Below, one piece after another: positions 1 through 5,764 of a DNA stretch of 22,213 bases (position 1 is its first letter; each line of letters opens with the position of its first letter). The DNA is from a virus. Made by a program: the position numbers and the translations under genes. The DNA lies in IMG/VR virus record IMGVR_UViG_3300028610_000063, positions 1 to 22,213 of that record. The stretch is one strand, 5' to 3'. Under the pieces are notes generated by a model. It saw nothing but the letters and a program-made list of their open reading frames with translations. It did no database searches and was not told the DNA's origin.

Positions 1-23
1 GGGTTGGGCTGCTGCTGCTGCAT
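1..23 (-). CDS. Unidentified protein, N-terminus only (cut by left edge)
   Basis: Only the first seven complete codons are inside the window. They read Met followed by four Gln, then Pro-Asn. The start is supported by a good ribosome binding site, AGGAG at 30-34 on the minus strand, six bases upstream of the ATG. The gene would be the next late gene after the 109-aa protein. Nothing about its function can be said from so few residues; the poly-Gln start is the only visible feature. Confidence 0.55.
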
Positions 24-50
24 TGGGGGCTCCTTTTGATGAAAAATTGG

Positions 51-69
51 TTTCGACTATACGTCGAAA
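51..69 (-). other. Perfect hairpin between two late genes
   Basis: A 7-bp perfect inverted repeat (TTTCGAC / GTCGAAA) with a 5-base loop lies between the stop of the 109-aa gene and the Shine-Dalgarno of the next gene. On the minus strand a T5 run follows about four bases after the stem. It could be a weak intrinsic terminator or an mRNA structure limiting read-through or translation of the next gene. The stem has only three G:C pairs, so it is not a convincing terminator on its own. Confidence 0.4.
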
Positions 70-77
70 GGAACTTC

Positions 78-404
78 TTAGGCGTCTGTACGTAGCGCGC
101 CGTAGTTGGCTTGGCGACCGTCAGCGTCGAGGTCGAGGTAGCCTACGAAAGATGACGCAGCGGTGAACCGCATGCGCATCTGCGGGTATACCGCGATGGC
201 TGCTGTGGTGGCGGCGTCGAGGTCGGCCACGAGGGTCTCCCATACGGCGTCGTCCGAAATGCGGCCTTCTAGCAGGCCGGTGAGCGTTCCCGAGGTGAGT
301 ACGAACTGGTACACACGAGTCGGAGCGCGTCTGGTGTCGTGGATGTTCCACGTCGCTTGTGCCTCAGTCAGTGAATAGGCCGAGGTCTTTTCCATCAGTC
401 TCAT
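78..404 (-). CDS. Unrecognised 109-aa late protein (possible virion component)
   Basis: I do not recognise the family. The 109-residue product shows no signal peptide or membrane segment. Its C-terminal half (around VYPQMRMRFTAASSFVGYLD) looks beta-rich, as in small phage structural proteins. The frame stays open upstream through the tRNA-Asn gene, but that extension is only translated tRNA sequence. The ATG at 404 is chosen because AAAGG lies nine bases upstream and it falls just after the tRNA. A second Met three codons later is a weaker choice. Its position at the end of the structural block suggests a minor virion or tail accessory role, which is inference only. Confidence 0.65.
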   Translation of the reverse strand: MRLMEKTSAYSLTEAQATWNIHDTRRAPTRVYQFVLTSGTLTGLLEGRISDDAVWETLVADLDAATTAAIAVYPQMRMRFTAASSFVGYLDLDADGRQANYGALRTDA

Positions 405-453
405 TGTGTGCTGCCTTTGCGGGAAGTGAGAAGTGTGGTACTGAGTACGATAG

Positions 454-526
454 CTGGGGCGGTAGGCATCGAACCTACAACCTTCCGGGTAACAGCCGGG
501 CGCTCTGCCGATTGAGCTACACCCCA
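454..526 (-). tRNA. tRNA-Asn (GTT)
   Basis: A 73-base cloverleaf can be folded by hand. It has a 7-bp acceptor (TGGGGTG/CGCCCCA with one T-G pair), positions 8-9 TA, D arm GCTC-AATCGGCA-GAGC, anticodon loop CTGTTAC (anticodon GTT), a 5-base variable loop, and T arm GTAGG-TTCGATG-CCTAC. The discriminator is G and the first pair is U1-A72, both as in bacterial tRNA-Asn. The top pair of the anticodon stem is mismatched. CCA is not encoded (CTA follows), so host CCA-adding enzyme would be needed. It would be read from the late transcript or from a promoter in the repeat region just upstream. Confidence 0.93.
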
Positions 527-531
527 TGGTA

Positions 532-574
532 GGTGCCGCTTCGTCCGGACTTTAACCGGACAGGGTGCGGCTCC
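532..574 (-). other. Compound stem-loop directly upstream of tRNA-Asn
   Basis: Two nested inverted repeats lie just upstream of the tRNA on the transcribed strand. The inner stem is GTCCGG (543-548) with CCGGAC (556-561) around a 7-base loop. The outer stem is GCCGC (535-539) with GCGGC (567-571), and two more G:C pairs follow beyond one mismatch. No T-run follows on either strand, so it is not a standard intrinsic terminator. It may be an RNA processing or stability element in the tRNA leader, such as an RNase III substrate of the kind known in T7 late transcripts; that role is inference. Confidence 0.5.
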
Positions 575-642
575 CACAACCCTATGAAGTGACAACCTAT
601 AGCTTGACAAAACGTGACGTAATGACAAGCTATAGATTGACA
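575..642 (-). repeat. Tandem 15/20-bp repeats with TGACA boxes and CTATAG cores (candidate promoter/operator array)
   Basis: Two 20-bp copies, TGACAACCTATAGCTTGACA (590-609) and TGACAAGCTATAGATTGACA (623-642), agree at 18 of 20 positions and are 33 bp apart. A third, degenerate 15-bp unit (CCCTATGAAGTGACA, 580-594) precedes them. TGACA recurs at 590, 605, 623 and 638. The copies also form a perfect 10-bp inverted repeat, CTATAGCTTG (597-606) with CAAGCTATAG (626-635). On the transcribed strand one copy contains TATAGG, resembling the initiation core of T7-type phage promoters. Phage promoters or regulator operators are the leading ideas; both are inference. Confidence 0.6.
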
Positions 643-650
643 GTTGGTGC

Positions 651-1097
651 TTAGGTCCAGCAGGCGATGTACGCCAGCGTGCCGTCAAGCAACTGCACGG
701 GACCAATCCACTTGACCGTGCCGGAAGCGGCGGGGCCAGTGGTGCCGAGCGCTGGAGTCGAGGAGCCAGCCGAGGGCTGGGCCTGACCAATGCTCAGGAT
801 GTTCGTGGCCGGTGAGACGGACCAGACGGGCCGGTTCACGTCACCATTGGCCTTCAGGACGGCGCTCTCGCCAGCCTGAATCATCGCAACTCTGCGCCCG
901 AAGACATCGACGATCTCGACATCGCCAGCGGCGTTGGCCTGCACCAGCACGGCGAAGCCATCGGCTACGGTCGTGGTCGCGCCATCTTCAATGGCGGGCA
1001 GGAAGGCCTTGACGTTGACGGCCAAAGCTGAGGTGACGGACAGTTCGCTGTCCTCGATTTGCTCACCGCTCGCGGCGAGTGCTCTCGTGGTTGCCAT
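651..1097 (-). CDS. Unrecognised 148-aa late protein, probably structural
   Basis: The family is not recognised. The 148-residue protein is rich in Ala, Val, Thr and Gly, with alternating patterns suggesting beta structure. A low-complexity linker (around residues 105-125, SAGSSTPALGTTGPAASG) precedes a short C-terminal segment ending YIACWT. There is no membrane segment or signal peptide. The start at 1097 is firm: AGGAGA sits five bases upstream. It follows the 271-aa structural protein after a 65-bp gap holding a small GTTGG/CCAAC hairpin. Its position and composition suggest a small virion or tail-associated protein, but no motif proves it. Confidence 0.75.
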   Translation of the reverse strand: MATTRALAASGEQIEDSELSVTSALAVNVKAFLPAIEDGATTTVADGFAVLVQANAAGDVEIVDVFGRRVAMIQAGESAVLKANGDVNRPVWSVSPATNILSIGQAQPSAGSSTPALGTTGPAASGTVKWIGPVQLLDGTLAYIACWT

Positions 1098-1162
1098 TTA
1101 CTTCTCCTGTATGATACTGCATGAATGCCCTGCGTTGGAATTTACCAACCTTGGGCTAGGGA

Positions 1163-1978
1163 CTACGAAGTGGAAGTCTCAGGTGCATCGGTGTGTCCGA
1201 TGACACCATCGAAGGTGCCAGTACACGCTACATTTACTGTGTCGGTGACGACCTGCAACTTCAAGATGGCAGGCCCATCGACGGTCATCGGTGGTCTTAT
1301 AGTAGTGTCGTAGCGTGAGTCGCGGCGAAAATTCCATTCTCGCTGCGTGCGCTCACCGCTGGTTGCTTGATCTACCGTCGTCTCAACGATTAGGCGCCCG
1401 ATGGCGTCGGCTGAAGAGTTAGCCAGCATGTCGGTTGCGATATGGTAGATAGCGAGGCGGGTCTGTGCTGGTACTGCGTAGATTGCCATAAGGGTTTGCC
1501 CTACGCCAATCTGAATTACTGCGGTGACGGTGGCGTCCGTAGCGGCAGTAGCCTTGATGATACCGGCGTTTGTCGCGTTGACTCCGAAGGACATCCCCAT
1601 CATTCGGTAGATGATTACGTAGGCGTTTGCGGTGTTCACTGGAGTCGCACCGTCGAGGGAGACAATCTCTCTTGTCTCTTCGGTGTCGGTCCATGAGGTC
1701 AAGCCGTGAATCATTATGGTTCTCATACCGTCGCCATCAGCGGCATCGTCATCCTCTGCGTCAGACGAGACGATGGCATGTACTCGTGCTGCCGTTGGAG
1801 CAACCCAAATATCAGTGCCAGTAAGACCATCGGCACCATCCCAGATGTCGGTGGCTACATCGGAATCACAGTCAGGGGCGTGCCCAAACTTGTTGATGGC
1901 GTGGTAGTCAGCCACATTTCCGAAGGCGACCTCTAAGAGGAAGTCGCCGCTTTGAGTGTTAGGTTTGAATATAGTCAT
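1163..1978 (-). CDS. Conserved phage structural protein (271 aa, tail/virion-associated)
   Basis: The N-terminal third carries a NKFGHAPDCDSD...DIWDGADG segment (about residues 29-51). I recall this signature from structural proteins of unknown function in marine and other phages. It is followed by an acidic SSDAEDDDAADGDG stretch and a beta-rich body. There is no membrane segment. The gene starts four bases after the tail-fibre stop and has no clear Shine-Dalgarno, so translation is probably coupled to the fibre gene. Next to the fibre it is likely a tail- or fibre-associated virion component. The family match is from memory and the exact role is unknown. Confidence 0.75.
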   Translation of the reverse strand: MTIFKPNTQSGDFLLEVAFGNVADYHAINKFGHAPDCDSDVATDIWDGADGLTGTDIWVAPTAARVHAIVSSDAEDDDAADGDGMRTIMIHGLTSWTDTEETREIVSLDGATPVNTANAYVIIYRMMGMSFGVNATNAGIIKATAATDATVTAVIQIGVGQTLMAIYAVPAQTRLAIYHIATDMLANSSADAIGRLIVETTVDQATSGERTQREWNFRRDSRYDTTIRPPMTVDGPAILKLQVVTDTVNVACTGTFDGVIGHTDAPETSTS

Positions 1979-1982
1979 AGGA

Positions 1983-3533
1983 TTACGCTGAGGAGCTATC
2001 GGTGATTAGGCCGTAGTTCGCCAGTTCTGTTAGCAGACTCGCGAGGGCAGCGTTGCCTCCGCGTGAGCCTGTGATTGCTGGTTTGGTAATTGGGGTTGTA
2101 CCGTTTGCTCCAAACTTCCCGACTTCTACCGGGGCGCTGAAGGTAACGAGGTCTACGGTGGTGCCGGTACGGTCCACTTGGAAGACGTTTGCGCCGAAGG
2201 CCGCTGCGTCAGTCAAGGTACGGAGACGTAGTGAGCCAACTGTAGCAAGGAAATCCCACATCTTTTCGTTGCTGGCCGCATTGGTTTGATTCCACCGATA
2301 ACGAGGTGTGGTGGCTTCCATCTGGAGGATTGAGCCCACAATAGTTTGTGAGCCTGCGGTTGTCAGAACGTCAGAGCCACCTTTTTGGAGAGAGGCGGGG
2401 AAGTTTACTGAGTCTACGGTCGTGCCTGTCCGCTCTACAACCATGACATCGGCTGTGACAACGACGGCATCGTCTACGAGTCGCAGTTTAAGCGCCTCAC
2501 CAAAAGCGCCGAACTGCCAGTTCTTGTTATCGGCAGCACCATCGGTTTCATTTAGAAAGAGTTGTGGAGACCCAATTGAAATCCAAAGCGCTGAGGTTAG
2601 GGCATTACCCGAGCCAGCAGCTAGAGGTAGGTAGTCTCCGAGGTCCGTGATGTCTGCTTCGAGGTGTGTGTGGCCGGTAGCGGAGATTCCTGCCTCCGAG
2701 AGCGACTTGTCTTCCCAGACGGAGCCTGCGCCGTACTGAAGCACGTCTCCGGTGGTCGCACCAGCGATCAGTACGTCTGAGACTTCGTGATCTAGTGTCG
2801 TGTGATCGAAGATGTGCGCGAGGATTACGCCATTCCCAACTCCTACCGCGATAACGTGCCCGATGTGGACAATGAAATCGGGCGGTGTCGGCCTGACGTT
2901 AACGAACTCTCCAGCAGTTGTCGAAAGGTAAAGCTCGTCGCCCGCTGTCATCCCGCTTGTATTCACATCTCGAACAAGACCCGCAACGGTGATGAAGCCG
3001 TTGGAGTTGTGGTCGATGTCCTCGGTGGCAAAGCCGATGACTTCGGAAGTAACTTCCGCAGAAGCGTCAGCCTCGGCGATCAGCGGCTTATTGCCAGAGG
3101 CGCCTGTCATATAGACCGGGGTGCCGTTAGTGATCGTTACGCCGGTTTCGTTCCGGCTGCGAATTAACTGCTCCTGTCCGATCTGAAGGTTGACGTTGCC
3201 TCCCGGCATGCCAACCTCTAGTGTGCCGTCTTCGCTATTCCATTGTAGTTTGCCTTCGGCGGTGCCGTCAGCGTACAGGAGGTCAAACTGCACGAAGTCC
3301 GAGAGGATACTCGGAACCTCTAGCTGCGCCGTCATTGGGTCGTTCGAGGCGTCGAGCATGAGGAACTTGGCATCGGCTGCGGCCTGCGTGTACTTGTCGA
3401 GGTCTGTGATGTCAACTTCGAGGTGTGTGTGCGCGCCGGGGACTGATGCCCCCGAGAAGATACCACCGGAGGAACCGCCCCTCTGCACGAACCGATCTCT
3501 CGGTACTCTGCGGGGTGGAATCTTTCTTGCCAT
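1983..3533 (-). CDS. Tail fibre / receptor-binding protein with modular repeats
   Basis: The 516-residue protein has the modular look of phage fibres. A short basic N-terminus is followed by HTHLEVDITDLDKY at residues 35-48, repeated as HTHLEADITDLGDY at 288-301; such HTH-ITDL linkers are common in tail fibres. Residues about 120-240 match a familiar fibre domain pattern (NGTPVYMTGASGNKP, IGFATEDI, VAGLVRDVNTSG). Two related modules follow, about 321-380 and 406-468, sharing N.(K/E)..W.F and (E/D)RTGTTVD. The gene begins immediately after the terminase stop with GAGG seven bases upstream. In T7 the fibre gene lies before the terminase, so placement differs. It probably binds the host surface. 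Confidence 0.82.
   Translation of the reverse strand: MARKIPPRRVPRDRFVQRGGSSGGIFSGASVPGAHTHLEVDITDLDKYTQAAADAKFLMLDASNDPMTAQLEVPSILSDFVQFDLLYADGTAEGKLQWNSEDGTLEVGMPGGNVNLQIGQEQLIRSRNETGVTITNGTPVYMTGASGNKPLIAEADASAEVTSEVIGFATEDIDHNSNGFITVAGLVRDVNTSGMTAGDELYLSTTAGEFVNVRPTPPDFIVHIGHVIAVGVGNGVILAHIFDHTTLDHEVSDVLIAGATTGDVLQYGAGSVWEDKSLSEAGISATGHTHLEADITDLGDYLPLAAGSGNALTSALWISIGSPQLFLNETDGAADNKNWQFGAFGEALKLRLVDDAVVVTADVMVVERTGTTVDSVNFPASLQKGGSDVLTTAGSQTIVGSILQMEATTPRYRWNQTNAASNEKMWDFLATVGSLRLRTLTDAAAFGANVFQVDRTGTTVDLVTFSAPVEVGKFGANGTTPITKPAITGSRGGNAALASLLTELANYGLITDSSSA
2640..2672 (-). repeat. Intragenic repeat copy 2 in tail fibre (HTHLEADITDL module)
   Basis: This 33-base stretch is nearly identical to 3399-3431, with 30 of 33 positions agreeing by eye. 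It encodes the second HTHLEADITDL linker. The similarity at DNA level, not only protein level, suggests fairly recent duplication or continuing recombination between fibre modules. Confidence 0.75.
3399..3431 (-). repeat. Intragenic repeat copy 1 in tail fibre (HTHLEVDITDL module)
   Basis: This is the partner of the repeat at 2640-2672. It encodes the N-terminal HTHLEVDITDL linker near residue 35 of the fibre. The two copies are in the same orientation about 760 bp apart, so recombination between them would delete the central part of the fibre while keeping the frame. Confidence 0.75.
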
Positions 3534-5303
3534 TTACATACCTCGTGGTTTACGGCGCCAAATCCTGCTGGCGCGGCTAGTGTGTTTGCGTGGTCGAGTG
3601 CCAAGCGTGTGCGATTGGCCGGGGATGTCCTTCGCCCACGACTTTAACTCCTGTGCGAGGAGCTTCGCCCTGTGCCGCTCGACGCCTCTGTTGGCGTTCA
3701 TCTTTACCCGATCCTCGAAGAACGATGCCGCCATCTGGACGGCTTCGAGCCTGTCCTCGTGTGCGATGGCACCCTTCTCCCGCATCATGCGGGTCATCTG
3801 ATAGATCAGGGAATACTTGGTCGTGTTCTTGAGTTGCGCTTCACGGATGTCGGACTCCAGCACGTCGCGGCTGACGATCAGCCGGTGGGAGCCCATCAAC
3901 GGTTCGAGGGTGTCGCAGATTCGATTCTCTTTCATCTGGACCCCAGCGACCGGATCGTGAATCTCGGCTTTGCATCCTGCGGTGCGGAGCTTCGGCTCTA
4001 ACAGGGCGGTGAACATCCCGCCGCCGTAGTTGGCCTCGGCTACTACGTCGTTGACGCCCCAATAGGCCGCACGTTCTGCGAGGCCGGTCAGGGTCAACTC
4101 GGCGAAGCCGTCTGTAAAGCCTCCGACTTCCATCACGAAGAGGTAGCCGTAGAGCGCTTTCATTATACAGTAGGCCGTCTCGTCCTTACCCTTACCTGAC
4201 GGGTCAATAGCCATGACGGTCCCGGTGTACTCGGTCATTTCGTTGCTACGCCAGACGGGGAAGTAGCACTTGTCCCCTTCGAAGCCTATCGGCCCTTCGG
4301 ACCACTTGGCGTCGGCGTGGTTGCCCCACACGTACTTGACGTGCGCCATCTTGTCGTCGAGGGCGTCTACGATCAGGTTGCGGAGCTTCAGCGGGTGTGA
4401 CTCGGCTGACGCTGCCTGCGTGTTGAGCATGAACTGCAATTGGAAGCCAGCGCGGCCATATTCTAGCTCACGACCGGCGAGGTCTTCTTCGTGGAAACGT
4501 GAAGGCTCTGTGGGGTCTCCCACGAGCACTGAGTCATCGTCCATCATGCGCTCAATCATCGGCGCGAGCGAGCACCGCATAGTGCGGCCTACGATCTCGC
4601 CTTTGGTGCCGAGTTCGACAAACTCCTTCATGTACTCGTCCCGGCTCTTAGGAACACGAGCAGGCCAGATGCGCATATCATAGCCGAGCCCCGGCAGCAT
4701 GTTGTAGAGGCTGGACTCCACTTGGGGAGTACCTAGCCACTTGATCTTGCCACCCGGCTTCAGGACGGAACGAAACTCCTTGGTTCGCTCGCGGGTGTCT
4801 TCCCGCATGTGTTCCGTAAGGGAGTTCGTTGGTACTTCAATATCATCAGGAACGATCAGGTCGGCGCGGGAGCCCGTAAGCTGCCCCTTGAGTCCGATAC
4901 TCTTCACAGTCGGTGAAGGATCGAAGGCGATTGCTCGCACGTCGAACTTGTCGTTGGCCCATCGTCTACCCACTGCCATGTGCGTGAGCACTGGCACTTC
5001 CTCCAACATGCCCTTGATGAACAAGGACAGGCCATCTGCGTGGCCCTGTGACGCCGACACCAGCATGATCTTCATCGTCGGTTCCCAGAGGAGGGACCAG
5101 CCGACATACGCTCCGGTCAGCCACGTCTTCGCGGCTCCTCGGAAGGCTTGAATCATACTGAAGTTGGGTCCGTGTTGCAGGTAGTTCGCCATGTTTAGCT
5201 GAAGCGGCGTAGGCTTGGGCAGACCGAGGTGACGCCAGAGCATTCCCACGAATACGCGGAAATCCCCTAGCCCCATCTCCGTCAACTGCTCCTTATTTAC
5301 CAA
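3534..5303 (-). CDS. terL: Terminase large subunit (T7 gp19-like DNA packaging ATPase/nuclease)
   Basis: The 589-residue packaging motor protein cuts concatemeric DNA and pumps it through the portal. The ATPase half shows a Walker A-like AFRGAAKT (53-60), a Walker B ADLIVPDD (147-154) and a motif III WLGTPQ (189-194). The nuclease half has acidic residues at AIDPSG (D367), VAEANYGGG (E423) and HEDRLEA (E516/D517), fitting an RNase H-fold terminase nuclease. The C-terminus is strongly basic. The start is TTG at 5303, overlapping the small subunit by seven bases, supported by AGGAG seven bases upstream. An ATG nine codons later is a possible alternative. Length and motifs match the T7 gp19 family. 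Confidence 0.95.
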   Translation of the reverse strand: MVNKEQLTEMGLGDFRVFVGMLWRHLGLPKPTPLQLNMANYLQHGPNFSMIQAFRGAAKTWLTGAYVGWSLLWEPTMKIMLVSASQGHADGLSLFIKGMLEEVPVLTHMAVGRRWANDKFDVRAIAFDPSPTVKSIGLKGQLTGSRADLIVPDDIEVPTNSLTEHMREDTRERTKEFRSVLKPGGKIKWLGTPQVESSLYNMLPGLGYDMRIWPARVPKSRDEYMKEFVELGTKGEIVGRTMRCSLAPMIERMMDDDSVLVGDPTEPSRFHEEDLAGRELEYGRAGFQLQFMLNTQAASAESHPLKLRNLIVDALDDKMAHVKYVWGNHADAKWSEGPIGFEGDKCYFPVWRSNEMTEYTGTVMAIDPSGKGKDETAYCIMKALYGYLFVMEVGGFTDGFAELTLTGLAERAAYWGVNDVVAEANYGGGMFTALLEPKLRTAGCKAEIHDPVAGVQMKENRICDTLEPLMGSHRLIVSRDVLESDIREAQLKNTTKYSLIYQMTRMMREKGAIAHEDRLEAVQMAASFFEDRVKMNANRGVERHRAKLLAQELKSWAKDIPGQSHTLGTRPRKHTSRASRIWRRKPRGM

Positions 5304-5563
5304 TTCTCTTCTCCTGTTTCAGCGAGGTCTTCCGCCGTGAGATCAGTTTCGATCTTATTGACGGTAGGAATGGTTGTGATGTCGGCGTTGAAGCCGTTTG
5401 CGAGGAGAAACTTGAGGAGTTGGCCCCGAGCCGTGTCCGTCAAGTTAGGCGTTTCGCCCTCCTCACCCTTGAGCGCCTTGACGGCATCCTCAAGAGTGAG
5501 GCTCTCAATCTTTTCAAGCATAGCGTAGTTACGCTTTACTCGTTCTTGCTCTTCAGGGGTCAT
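5297..5563 (-). CDS. terS: Terminase small subunit (T7 gp18-like)
   Basis: The 88-residue acidic, mostly helical protein lies directly before and overlaps terL. It matches T7 gp18 (DNA maturase A, about 89 aa) in size and position. The N-terminal half is charged and helical (EEQERVKRNYAMLEKIESL). Residues about 44-58 (ARGQLLKFLLANGFN) look like a recognition or oligomerisation helix. The ATG at 5563 follows the upstream stop by three bases, with AGGA about seven bases upstream. The assignment rests on synteny and size, since small terminases diverge too far for motif recognition. Its role would be to recognise phage DNA and regulate TerL. Confidence 0.8.
   Translation of the reverse strand: MTPEEQERVKRNYAMLEKIESLTLEDAVKALKGEEGETPNLTDTARGQLLKFLLANGFNADITTIPTVNKIETDLTAEDLAETGEENW
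5311..5315 (-). promoter_or_regulatory. Ribosome binding site that decides the TTG start of terL
   Basis: AGGAG on the minus strand lies seven bases before the TTG at 5303. This ideal spacing is the main reason for preferring the TTG over the ATG nine codons downstream. Confidence 0.7.
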
Positions 5564-5566
5564 AGA

Positions 5567-5764
5567 CTATCCTAGCTTGAAGGCGAGTCCGATGAGTGCC
5601 AAGACTGCGGTGATGGCACCGGCTAGGCCGTTGCGCCATGCTTTCAGCTTGTCGATCTCTTCGTCTTGTTTGGCGTTGACACCTTTGATATCCTTTATAT
5701 CTACGTGCATTTGTCTCGTGCGCTCGTCAATCCGAGCGAGCAAGACCTCCGTTGATTCGGGCAT
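5567..5764 (-). CDS. Small XhlA-like / class II holin-like membrane protein (65 aa)
   Basis: The 65-residue protein has an N-terminal charged helix likely to form a coiled coil (about residues 1-42, ARIDERTRQ...KQDEEIDKLK). A single membrane segment follows near the C-terminus (about 45-62, GLAGAITAVLALIGLAF). That layout matches haemolysin XhlA-type phage proteins. The position, after the gp16-like gene and before terS, is that of the T7 class II holin gp17.5 (67 aa). The open frame extends upstream, but the ATG at 5764 forms a TAATG overlap with the preceding stop and gives a compact protein. It may be the holin or a lysis regulator; the role is inferred from topology and synteny. Confidence 0.75.
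   Translation of the reverse strand: MPESTEVLLARIDERTRQMHVDIKDIKGVNAKQDEEIDKLKAWRNGLAGAITAVLALIGLAFKLG

Noticed and set aside
454-526. tRNA-Asn as a phage attachment site (attP)
   Set aside because: No integrase or lysogeny gene is in the window, and the tRNA is complete with its own leader; this cannot be supported without host sequence.
405-527. N-terminal extension of the 109-aa protein through the tRNA-Asn gene
   Set aside because: The extra residues are only translated tRNA sequence, and a better ATG with a ribosome site occurs after the tRNA.
597-642. Host sigma-70 promoter on the plus strand (TTGACA boxes in the repeat array)
   Set aside because: No -10 box lies at proper spacing from a TTGACA, and a plus-strand promoter would run against every gene in the window.
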